DNA of 64,000 nucleotides from Pyropia yezoensis (lineage: Eukaryota > Rhodophyta > Bangiophyceae > Bangiales > Bangiaceae), in assembly GCA_009829735.1 (NCBI GenBank), contig CM020620.1, positions 23,658,020 through 23,722,019 on the forward strand. Direction: 5' to 3'. Shown here one piece after another: positions 45,214 through 54,185 of this stretch (positions are counted from its first letter, which is position 1; each line of letters opens with the position of its first letter). Under the pieces are notes generated by a model that saw only the letters and a list, made by a program, of their open reading frames with translations, was not told the DNA's origin and searched no databases. Both the position numbers and the translations under genes were made by a program.

Positions 45214-46188
45214 ATGGCCGACCGGGATGGCTGGGGCGGCAAGACGGGCGGCGGCGGTGCTGCCTCTGCGTCAGTGACCAACGTGGCGCGCCTGTCACGC
45301 CTCCGGTCGCTGACACAGGACACGGTGGACCTGCGGCGGGACCCTTACTTCCTCCGCAACCACCTCGGCTCGGTCGAGTGCAAGCTGTGCCTGTCCCTCC
45401 ACGCCACTGATGGGGGGTACCTGGCGCACACGGCGGGGCGGCGGCACCAGACCAACCTTGCGCGGCGGGCGGCACGGGAGGCGGCGCGGGGAGGGGGATC
45501 CGGGGGGGGGGGGGCGGGGGGGAGCTGGGGGCCGGGCGGCGCGGCCCCGCCCGGCCAGGGGGGGGGGGCGGGCGCCACGCCCGCCCACACGGCGGCGGGG
45601 GGGGCAGGGGGGGGGCTGAAGGGGTCGGCCGGCCGGCGGCGCGTGAAGATTGGGCGGCCGGGGTATAAGATCATCAAGCAGCGGGAGCCGCCGCCGCCAC
45701 CGCCCGCCACCGCTGCTGCGGCTGAGGACGCGGCAGCCGCGGCCGCGGCGCCCCCCGCCCCCGCTGGCTCGGCAGCGGGCGGCCGCGGCCGCGTGACGCT
45801 CGTCTTTTCGCTCGACTACCCCGAGATTGGGGCGGGCCTTCAGCCGCGTCACCGCTTCATGTCGGCGTTTGAGCAACGGGTGGAGCGCCCCCCCGACGGC
45901 CGGTGGGTGTACCTCCTCTTTGCCGCCGAGCCCTACGAGACGGTCGCTTTCAAGATCCCCAACCGGCCCATGGACCGGACGCCGGGGGGGATGACGTCGG
46001 TGTGGGACGAGGCGGCCAAGACGTTTTCGCTCACCCTCACCTTCCTGCCGCTGCCGCCGAGGGAAGGTGGGGGGGGGGGGGGGGGGGGAAGGCCACGGGG
46101 GGGGGGGTGGGGAGCGCCCTCGGCCGGGTGGTTTGCCGGCGGCCGACCCGTTTGCGGGCTTGGCCACTGTCTAGGCCCGCTCTGTTGA
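45214..46188 (+). CDS. SF3A2: Splicing factor 3A subunit 2
   Basis: SF3A2 (SAP62/Prp11) is part of the U2 snRNP and helps branch-site recognition. The N-terminus has GGKTGGGGAAS, then DPYFLRNHLGSVECKLCLSL and the second half of the U1-type zinc finger, GGYLAHTAGRRHQTNLARRA. After a Gly/Ala insertion come VKIGRPGYKIIKQR, then LDYPEIGAGLQPRHRFMSAF, AAEPYETVAFKIPNRP and a final beta strand FSLTLTFLPLP. All blocks match the family in order. The ATG at 45214 begins MADRDGWGG after a long pyrimidine leader. The tail after a G run at about 46069-46088 is Gly-rich and its frame is uncertain, but the conserved domain is complete before it. 324 aa as read. Confidence 0.95.
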   Translation: MADRDGWGGKTGGGGAASASVTNVARLSRLRSLTQDTVDLRRDPYFLRNHLGSVECKLCLSLHATDGGYLAHTAGRRHQTNLARRAAREAARGGGSGGGGAGGSWGPGGAAPPGQGGGAGATPAHTAAGGAGGGLKGSAGRRRVKIGRPGYKIIKQREPPPPPPATAAAAEDAAAAAAAPPAPAGSAAGGRGRVTLVFSLDYPEIGAGLQPRHRFMSAFEQRVERPPDGRWVYLLFAAEPYETVAFKIPNRPMDRTPGGMTSVWDEAAKTFSLTLTFLPLPPREGGGGGGGGRPRGGGWGAPSAGWFAGGRPVCGLGHCLGPLC

Positions 46189-46598
46189 TGTGGTGGATAG
46201 GGGGAGGCAGAAGAGGGAGGGAGAGAGCGAGTGGGGGGGCACTGCTCCTGCCTGCGTGTCCTTCCACCTTGGTCGAGGCGTGTTGCTCGCCAGAGAAGTG
46301 ACAGCTCTTGGCCGCAGTCCCATCGGAAAGAATCCGTTTTCATTGAAGAAAGACAAAAGGTCGCTGCCCACAACGCTTCATAGATAGCAGGGGTTGTCAA
46401 GCGTATCTGGCTCAAGCGTATACGCGCGTATTTTTCAACCCTACTGACGGTACTCGTGCCATTTTCGCTCAGCATTCCGAATACTCACTTGCTTTGCGAG
46501 CGTGCATCCACCATACACTTGCATGGAAATCACACGAGTATTGGCGGCCAGTACTCATGGGATCTTTTCTCGGCCAGTGACACGCGGAGTTCGAAATC

Positions 46599-47520
46599 TC
46601 TCTCCCTTTTCCCCCTAGACAAGCACGGTATTGCTGTTCTCCCAATTTTGGCCGATCCGGACAAGAACAACACTGCATGAACAACTGTGTGAGCCAATCG
46701 CGTGCTGGCAGGTGAGGGCGAGCCAATCGCGTGCTCTAGGAGCCCGATCGCCCAGAGCAGATGATTGGCTGCAGCCACAGTGGGCCTCTTACCAATCGCT
46801 GATTGGTCGAAACACTGTTGTTCTCCCGGCTGAGATCGCCGAAGATTCCCCCCACATCGGCTCGTTCCTCTCCGGAACAGTTGTCCAGCTTGTCTTGGTG
46901 TCTGTTCCACTCAGGTTCTCCCCTCCATGTGCTCGGAGTCCCGGGAAAGTCGCAGATCTTACTGTTTGCACAACAATGGAGGCTGATTCGGAGCTCTCAT
47001 TGGTCAGAGATGCATCCTGTGGGGCATGTCATTGGTCAGTGGACTGTTGTTCTTGTTCTTGTCCGGATCGGCCAAAATTGGGAAAACTGCAATAACTGGG
47101 CACTTACCGGCTCGGGGGATTTGCGGATCCGATTTGGCTGGCGGGTGATGCGAGCCAAGCGGTGGCGGGCGCCGGCTCGAGCCGTTTTGCCCCGCACCCG
47201 CGGGTGGCCTGGCGGCGACGGCAGTGCCCCCTGGCTGCCTTGGCGGGAGCCGCGGCGGGGGTGCCTGCGCGCCGCTGCAGGCGGCACCGGCGGCTCCGGC
47301 CGCCCGCGCCCCCGGCTGCCGCGGCCCGGTCCCGCTGGCGCTGCTTCTGACCGCCGGCGCCCGCGGCCGTTTTGTTTGTGGCGGGGTCTTCGGCTGCGCC
47401 CCTAGAGGGTCGCACGCCGCTCCCGCGCCCCACCGGCCGCCGGGCGTGCCTTCTTGAGGGCCGCCCCGCGAGCCGAGGCCGTCCCACTGCGGGCGGCAGC
47501 GCCCTTTGGCTTGCCCCGCG
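46599..47520 (+). repeat. Left split direct repeat A1 of the DIRS-type element (MITE-interrupted)
   Basis: Matches 52178-52635 over its full 458 bp after removing 46631-47092 and one TA. It starts TCTCTCCCTTTTCCCC and ends TTGGCTTGCCCCGCG. Confidence 0.9.
46631..47092. mobile_element. 462-bp MITE, TA target duplication, 40-bp inverted ends
   Basis: The left end (46631-46670) starts TTGCTGTTCTCCCAATTTTG. The right end (47053-47092), inverted, starts TTGCAGTTTTCCCAATTTTG; the two 40-bp ends differ at only two positions. TA flanks both sides (46629-46630 and 47093-47094). The uninterrupted sequence exists in repeat A2 at 52201-52216, so insertion and target duplication are proven within the window. 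TA duplication points to Tc1/mariner-type mobilisation. The body has no coding capacity and carries seven CCAAT/ATTGG motifs, including GAGCCAATCGCGTGCT at 46691 and again at 46720. Confidence 0.92.
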
Positions 47521-47944
47521 TACGGGGCAAGCCGAAGTTTACCCGTGCTTGGCACGTGGTCTGCGCGGACTGCGCGTCGATTGACGTGAGCATGACTGAT
47601 ACTGAGGCGGTGGTCGCTACCGCGGCGGCGCGCCCTTGGGAGGCCGGCCTGTCCGAGTTGAGGGCGGTGTGGAATATGTGTTACCCAATAAAAGGATATG
47701 GGACCGACCGGCGCCCGGAAGGCAAAGAGGGAGCTATTACCGTAAAGGCAAAGAAGACAGACCTTTAGCTCCAGGACGTTCGATGGGGAGCAAGCCGGCC
47801 GAACGGCAGCGGCGAGCCCCCACGTCGCCTATACCGGGCGAAACAATTATGCCGGTCGAGCGACCGAGCGAAGGCCGGACGGCCGATCGCTACGAGCATA
47901 GCAAACAATATAAAAGATCCCTCCAAAGCAAGGACAGATAAACA

Positions 47945-49071
47945 ATGCAAAACAAAAGTAGTCCCCCAAAGGGCGAGCCACAAGCGGACCCAGACCAACA
48001 AGGCTGGGACCACCAGTCAAGGGGGCTACTTGCCCGTAAATACCGGAAATCGGTACGGTGGGCGGATATGCTGCAGGCGGAGCTGCAGGCGCTAGCCCAA
48101 GCGATTGCGGCCAGCAAAGTCCGTGCGGCGGAGCAGGAGGCGGCAAGATCGTCGACTCCCGAGCTGAGACCGGGGCGCACGCGACTGGAGGTGATGCGGC
48201 TGCGGACGCAGACGGCGCGGCTGCTGGAGCTACGACCGCCACCGGCACCGACGCCACCATCCCCACGGTCCACCCCATCTCTCCCGCTACCGGGGGGGGG
48301 AGCGAGAAGGACTCCCTCCTCTACGACGGCGACGGATCGGACAGCGACGGGCTACATTACGCCGGTCAGGGGGTCGGCTCCAAGCCAAGCAAGGGGGAGC
48401 CCGGCGAGCACCCGGATGGCATGGACAACCCGGGCCTGCCTGCCGCTGGCGACGTCATCACCAGCTTTAAGGTCCCCAAGCGCATCAGGCGAGCGGACGG
48501 TCTGCCCGTCCCCTGCAACCCGACCGACGTGGAGCACCTGGAGAATTTCCCCCGCGGTGACCAGGACCACGAAGAAGCTGGTGCGGTTTATGTTGCTTCC
48601 AGTGGAGCCCAGGACCTTGCCAATGCGGCCAGTGCCCTCTATCACAAGCGGGAGACCCTCTCCGCGGATGCTCTTGAGGCACGTCTCGCGTAGCTCGCAG
48701 TCGCAACGCGACTGCACTACCGCATTACGACGGCCCGCTATGACTACCTCACCGCCGCCAAGACCGACCCCGGGCTCGCCGAGCTCTACCTCGCCACGGA
48801 CGCCGTGCCGCGAAACAAGCGGCGCGGCCCCGACTATCAGCGCTTCCTCAACGCCGTTGCCGTTGACGAAGTGCGGGCCAGCGCCAAGCGGGCGGCCGAG
48901 ATTCGGGCTGGAACGTCTTCCCGGCGCAAGCGACGCGGCGGTGGGGGGGGCGGTGACAAGCCGCCTCCTGGCCCGGGCACTCAGCCTGGCCCAGGCGGAG
49001 GCGGCGTCAAGGCGGCTAAAAAAGCCGCATCAGCCGCCGCCGCAGCGGCCGCAGCCCAAGGCAAGAAGTAG
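47945..49071 (+). CDS. DIRS-element gag-like frame, disrupted
   Basis: Starts MQNKSSPPKGEPQAD, then a helical segment WADMLQAELQALAQAIAASK. At the 9-G run 48292-48300 the sensible frame shifts by one base and continues as SEKDSLLYDGDGSDSDG and ADGLPVPCNPTDVEHLENFP. An in-frame TAG at 48691-48693 interrupts it, after which YDYLTAAKTDPGLAELYLA and a basic Lys/Arg/Gly/Ala tail run to TAG 49071. No zinc knuckle is seen. Its position before the RT and its composition suggest a structural protein; homology could not be checked. Confidence 0.55.
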
Positions 49072-49211
49072 CCACCCCTTTCGGGGGGGCGTCGGCGGGC
49101 TTGGCCCAACCCACCGCACAACAAACGGGCCCGACGGGAGCAGGGGACACCCCCCCCTCTCCCGCCGTACGCGGCTGTACGCAAGGCCGTAACGGCGTGG
49201 CGCGCCCTCGG

Positions 49212-51087
49212 CGCCTCACGCTGGGTGATCAAGAACTTTCTCGACGGGGCGCAGATTCCGTGGTCTCGGCGGCCGGCCTTTCACCGGGCGCGGCGGTTCC
49301 CCGTGGCAGCGGCGGACGTAGAGTTTGCCGAGGCGGAGATGAGGCGCTGCGTGGAGAAGGGCCACTGAACCGAGCTGTTTGGGAAGGACAGGGAGCGCCC
49401 GCACGTGATAGTGAACGGGTTCGTGACCTGGTCGGCCGGCAAGCAGCGCTTCGTCATCGACTGCCGCCACCAGAACCGGTCGGAATTTATGGAGGAACGC
49501 CCGTTCAAGTACGAGGGGCTGTTGGACTTGGCGCAGCAGCTAAAACCAGGGGATCAGCTGATGGGATGGGACGTGAAGGATGCGTACCACCACGTCCCGT
49601 TGCGGGAGGCGGACAAGCCGCTCTTCTGCTTCCAGTGCCTCGGGCGCGTGTTGTAGTGCAACACGATGCCGTTTGGTCTGAAGGTCGCGCCGTTCCTGTG
49701 GACGAAGGTCTGCCGCCCGGTGGTGCAGCAGCTGCGCGCGGAGGGCTTCCGCATCGTCGTGTATGTCGACGACTTTTGGGGGGCGCCGCCGACGCAGGCG
49801 AACGGGCCGGCGACGACGACGGATGTTACCCGGGCGGCAGTTCGGGTGCGCGCCCTCCTCTCCGATCTGGGCCTCACCCTGCACCCAACCAAGGGCGAGA
49901 TGGAGGGGACGACGGCCCTCCCCATGCTCGGCTTTATCATGGACACGCAGCGGCAGCTGTTTCTGCTCCAACCGGGGCGCGCCAAGAAGGTCATGGGGTT
50001 GGCGGGCAGCCTGTTAGGTCACGCCAATTCCCACCGTCGCTGGGTGAGGTACTCCGCCCTTCGCAGCTTCTGCGGAACGGCGGTCTCCACTCACCTGGCC
50101 GTCCCGGACGCCCGCTTTCGCCTCCGCTCCCTTTACACGGCACTGAGGGACCACCACGACGTAGGCAGCCACCGCGTGCGGTTGGGGCGGCAGGCGGTGC
50201 AGGACCTGCAGTACTGGGCGGAGCTGACGCGGCACGCCAAGGCAGGGCGGGCCCTTTGGCCACGGCCGCCGGACGTCACCATGGAGACCGACGCCAGCAA
50301 CTCGGGGTGCGGGGCCACATGGGACGGGCTGGTACCCGCCCGCGGGTTCCACTCAACCGAGCGGAAGGCCCTCCACATCAACCTACTGGAGCTGGGCGCC
50401 GTCCGGCTCGGCTTGCTGTCGTTCGCGGACTTTCTGCGCCAACCCGATACGGTCGTGCGCCTCGAGGTGGATTCGCAAGTGGCGATGGGTGCGATCAACG
50501 CGATGAGCTCAGGGTCGGAGGCTGTTATGGCCGAGCTACGCCGGCTGCACAAGTTGTGCACCCACCTTGGTGTCACCCTCCGCGCAGAGTACCTCCCGAG
50601 CGCGCTCAATTTGTGGGCCGACCGGCTGTCACGTACGGCCGATTCGACCGACTGGTGCCTGACGCGCGCCGCCTTCCGCTCCCTCGACGACGTGTTTGGG
50701 CCCCACACCGTCGACCTCTTCGCGTCCGTGGAGAGTGCCAAGTGCGGCCGCTTTTACTCCAAGCTGCCGTCGCCGGGGGGGAGCGGCGTAGACGCCATGA
50801 ACCGCAGCTGGGCCAACGAGAACGCGTGGGCGAACCCGCCCTTCAACCTTGTTGGCCCGACGGTGGCCAAGATCGTACGGGACAAGGCCACCGTCACCCC
50901 CGTCACCCCGCGCTGGCGCGCTCAACCCTGGTGGCCGGTAGCCGTCGCGGCGTGCAGCGGCTACCGACTGCTTCCTCGGCGGCTAGGCGTCTACCCGCGC
51001 ACCACCCACCCGACCTCCAAGTCGCCAACGTGGCGGGCGGTGGTATTCCGTTTCGTGAACGGCGGCGCAACGCCATCCCCCGCCTAG
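49212..51087 (+). pseudogene. DIRS-element reverse transcriptase / RNase H / methylase-like polyprotein, disrupted
   Basis: In one frame: VTWSAGKQRFVIDCRHQN, then WDVKDAYHHVPL, MPFGLKVAPF and the catalytic VYVDDFW near 49760; RNase H with METDASNSGCGA, INLLELGAV, VDSQVAMGAINA and LNLWADRLSR; then a DIRS-type methylase-like region HTVDLFASVESAKC with WANPPFNLVG (NPPF motif). The frame is broken by TGA near 49366 and by TAG 49654-49656, just before MPFGL, where an intact RT has sense codons. From 49666 to the end it is open. Order RT-RNase H-methylase is the DIRS/PAT arrangement. Confidence 0.88.
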
Positions 51088-51089
51088 AG

Positions 51090-52070
51090 CGGTGGCACGC
51101 GGATGGACTTAGGGCCCGGCGCTTTGGCGTTGGAGAAGGTGCAGCTACGGCGCGCTTGCTGGTGAGGGCCAAGTACCAGCCCTCGACTCAGCGCAACTAC
51201 GTCAACGCGTGGGAGCGCTTCGTCAACTTTTGTGAACGGACGTGTGCGCGGGCGTTACCCGCGTCGCCGGAAACGGTGGTTTGCTACATGGCGTCGCTAT
51301 TCGAGTCTAAGACGTGCCAGCCGGATACGATTAACTCGTACCTAGCCGCCGTCCGCGCCGTTCACCGTTTGGCCGGCGAGCCGTCGCCAGCGGACGACGC
51401 GCTGGTCGCCGACGCCAAAGTCGGTTGCCGACGGCTGCACGTGCAAGTGGAGGGCGCTCTGCCAGCTGTGCGCGGCCCACTCCCGCCTGAGGCAGTGCTG
51501 CAGCTGGCCCACGTCGGTTTGGCCACCACCTCCCCTGACCTGCAACGCAAGTGTGCAGGCCTCGTGCTAGCCCTCCTCATGTTCAACCGCCCGGGAGCGG
51601 AGGCCAACACGCGCGCCATGGACCTCCGCCTATTGCATGGCGGCTTCCAGGCGCAGGTACCCGTGTACAAGATGGGGGTGCTGAAGCGGGGAGCGCGGCT
51701 GGCCTTCACCATCCCTGTGGCGGCTGGCGGGTGGCTCGCTGATCCGGCGCTGCGTCTGGTGCGGCGCGTGTGGCTGGCCCACTACCGTGCTGGCCGCCCG
51801 GCTGCAGCCCACCTGTTTGCGCCGCCCGGCGCCGCCGCGCTGCAGCCGCTGGCCACCCAGGTCGTCACGCGTTGGCTGGAGCACACCCTCCCGTTCACCA
51901 CGTGCGTCCCTCCGCTGGGCGTCAAGTGGACGGGCCACTCTCCGCGCGCGGGCGCCGCCTCTGCCGCTTTCGCCGTGGGATTATCCCCGGCGCTGATTAG
52001 GCAGTGCATGGGCTTGTCCTCCGTTGAGACGGCGCACAAGCATTACATCGACGCGCGCAGTGGTGCTTAA
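51090..52070 (+). CDS. DIRS-element tyrosine recombinase, intact catalytic residues
   Basis: This enzyme integrates the circular DNA intermediate in place of a DDE integrase. The N-terminal core-binding part has YQPSTQRNYVNAWERFVNFC. The catalytic part has the first Arg in FNRPGAEANTRAMDLRL, the HxxR box in GHSPRAGAASAA and the tyrosine in HKHYIDARSG, so the R-H-R-Y set is present. The frame overlaps the end of the RT frame in a different phase; there is no clear own ATG, so the start given is a domain boundary and frameshift expression is possible. It ends at TAA 52070, about 80 bp before repeat B1. Confidence 0.88.
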   Translation, partial: RWHADGLRARRFGVGEGAATARLLVRAKYQPSTQRNYVNAWERFVNFCERTCARALPASPETVVCYMASLFESKTCQPDTINSYLAAVRAVHRLAGEPSPADDALVADAKVGCRRLHVQVEGALPAVRGPLPPEAVLQLAHVGLATTSPDLQRKCAGLVLALLMFNRPGAEANTRAMDLRLLHGGFQAQVPVYKMGVLKRGARLAFTIPVAAGGWLADPALRLVRRVWLAHYRAGRPAAAHLFAPPGAAALQPLATQVVTRWLEHTLPFTTCVPPLGVKWTGHSPRAGAASAAFAVGLSPALIRQCMGLSSVETAHKHYIDARSGA

Positions 52071-52177
52071 CCCCGGCGGCACGGGCGCTGTTCTCGCGCT
52101 ACCTCCCGGTGCGGCTGTGACCCGCGCCGCGCGCCTCGGTCATCTCCCCCTGAATGGCAACCCGACCCCTCCAGCTA

Positions 52178-52635
52178 TCTCTCCCTTTTCCCCCTAGACA
52201 AGCACGGTAACTGGGCCCTTACCGGCTCGGGGGATTTGCGGATCCGATTTGGCTGGCGGGTGATGCAAGCCAAGCGGTGGCGGGCGACGGCTCGAGCCGT
52301 TTTGCCCCGCACCCGCGGGTGGCCTGGCGGCGACGGCAGTGCCCCCTGGCTGCCTTGGCGGGAGCCGCGGCGGGGGTGCCTGCGCGCCGCTGCAGGCGGC
52401 ACCGGCGGCTCCGGCCGCCCGCGTCCCCGGCTGCCGCGGCCCGGTCCCGCTGGCGCTGCTTCTGACCGCCGGCGCCCGCGGCCGTTTTGTTTGTGGCGGG
52501 GTCTTCGGCTGCGCCCCTAGAGGGTCGCACGCCGCTCCCGCGCCCCACCGGCCGCCGGGCGTGCCTTCTTGAGGGCCGCCCCGCGAGCCGAGGCCGTCCC
52601 ACTGCGGGCGGCAGCGCCCTTTGGCTTGCCCCGCG
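52178..52635 (+). repeat. Right split direct repeat A2 of the DIRS-type element
   Basis: Uninterrupted 458-bp copy of A1, and the reference for the empty MITE site. It is followed by ~137 bp of unique sequence and then B2 (52773-52796). Confidence 0.9.
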
Positions 52636-53418
52636 CCCCACTCCTCCCCGCGCTGGTGGCGCGCTTCCTTGTCGGGCGCCTTTGGCTTGTTTCTTGTGTT
52701 GGTTTTTTACCACTGCTTGATTTCTCTTTGAGCCTTTTACTTAGTTTTACTCGTGCGATAAAGTCTGCGTATATGGCAATCCGACCCCTCCAGCTATCAA
52801 GCGTAGCACTACCCTGTCGACTCAGATTCTGATGTGTTTTCGCTCCTCGAATCGACGCCTCCCAGGCGCACCCACCACAACTACCCTGGATACGTTGCCG
52901 AGGTCCCGCGGGCCCTCGGGGCGGTCCCCAGGGTGGGGCGGGTGAGGGGCTGACAAACTTCTTTGCAGCCTGCTGATGAGACGGAAGGTCAGGCGGTGCT
53001 CTCGGGCAAGCCGAAGCCAATGACATTCTCTCTTGCCAGCGCCCGTGCACCGCCTGGCTCTGGAATGTCCCCAGGAATCGTGACGACAGGCAGGCCTAGC
53101 GCAGGATCCCGTGCTCTCTTCGCTTGTCAAGCATACAGAAGGGCCATAAGAGAAGGGAATCCAGTCACGCGGAAACGTAAAGTGCAGTACATCTTCGTAA
53201 ATTGACCTGTCTTTCATGCGCTGAATACTCTTGCAGTACTCGTACTGTTGCCGAAATATACTACTGGATAGGATGCTGGTAAATACTGATGATTTTCGGT
53301 CACGGGCGCCACTACGCTTAGCGAGGAGTCGGCTGGCTGACAGTGGATACTCATGCACAAGCCACGTCTCCCAATACCATACGCTGGACCAAAACTGGTA
53401 CGCTTGACAACCCCTGCT

Positions 53419-54185
53419 AAATATTGTGCGTCCCGTAAAAAGTGGACGTGCACGGGTCGTGCAGTGTGGGTTTGATTGGTCCAGTGGCCGATATTTGACA
53501 TGATCACGACACGAGCAGTACGGGACGCACTATAGATAGTCTGCACCACACGATGGACACACACACAATGCCACGATTGCGTTCCCCCTGAGAAATCATA
53601 ACTGACGGTGCCACGTCATGAAACAAGTCAAAGGTGCGCCCAAATAGAGCATCAGCCAATGAGAGGCCGAGCTCGGCACAAGACCTCAAAAGGGGGGTCT
53701 TAACTAGGGGTGATCTACAAACTGGCGGTCGACGGGGGGGTGTCGCGGCCAGCACCGCCGCCTTCGCCGGGAGAGGGCCCCCTCGTGCTCATGAAGAGCG
53801 CGACAGGGACACTACCACCCTGCCATGTTGCCTCTCCACTTCCCTCCCCCCGCGCTGCCGCTTGCGTGGGCAGCGTGGGGGCACCGCCGCGGCGGTGGTC
53901 AAGAGCGCACGGCTACCGCCGTCGACGGCGGTGGTAGCGGTGGCGTTTGCGTCGCCGCCGCAGCCGCCGCCGCCGCCGCCGCCGCTGCCTGCTCACGGTG
54001 GGTCATGTGGCCACACTGGCGGGGCGGGCGCGCCGTAGAGGGGCCGCCGTGGTGAGACCACCCCCCCCGCCTCTACCCTCCCCCCCTCTCGCCTATCTCG
54101 TCGTCCCTGCCACCGTCCTGACCCCCCCCCCGCTCGTCTCCTCTGCGGGCGACTGTGGCGGACTCCCCCGCGCCGTGGGGCGTCC
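53419..54185. other. Intergenic, DeSI upstream region
   Basis: No gene. GTGCGTCCCGTA (53426-53437) and its exact inverse (53519-53530) form a 105-bp inverted-repeat unit abutting the outer element's right end. CCAAT motifs lie near 53485 (inverse) and 53652, plausible promoter sites for the DeSI gene. Confidence 0.5.

Larger units (their letters stand above)
46599..52796 (+). mobile_element. DIRS-type tyrosine-recombinase retroelement with split direct repeats
   Basis: Layout is A1 - gag - RT/RNase H/methylase - recombinase - B1 - A2 - B2. A2 (52178-52635) and A1 (46599-46630 plus 47095-47520 once the MITE is removed) are both 458 bp and nearly identical, so the copy is young. B1 (52154-52177) and B2 (52773-52796) match at 23 of 24 bases. 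Split direct repeats with a methylase-like region fit the PAT/TOC-like branch of DIRS elements rather than Ngaro, which lacks that region. No target duplication is seen, as expected for recombinase-mediated insertion. gag and RT carry stops or frame breaks, so this copy is probably not autonomous, though its recombinase frame is intact. Confidence 0.88.
46386..53418. mobile_element. Outer element with 20-bp terminal inverted repeats, host of the nested elements
   Basis: AGCAGGGGTTGTCAAGCGTA at 46386-46405 is the exact inverse of 53399-53418. The ends contain CAGGGG, as in hAT elements, but I see no matching 8-bp target duplication. The motif TCAAGCGTA recurs subterminally at 46397, 46412 and 52797, a usual DNA-transposon trait. 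Without the retroelement inside it would be about 0.85 kb, so it was probably a non-autonomous element. The minus-strand open frame 53358-52822 within it resembles no transposase I know. Confidence 0.6.

Noticed and set aside
49101-51080. Upstream two thirds of the 989-codon frame that ends in the recombinase
   Set aside because: The RT, RNase H and methylase-like motifs over this stretch are in a different frame; only the last third of this frame is the recombinase.
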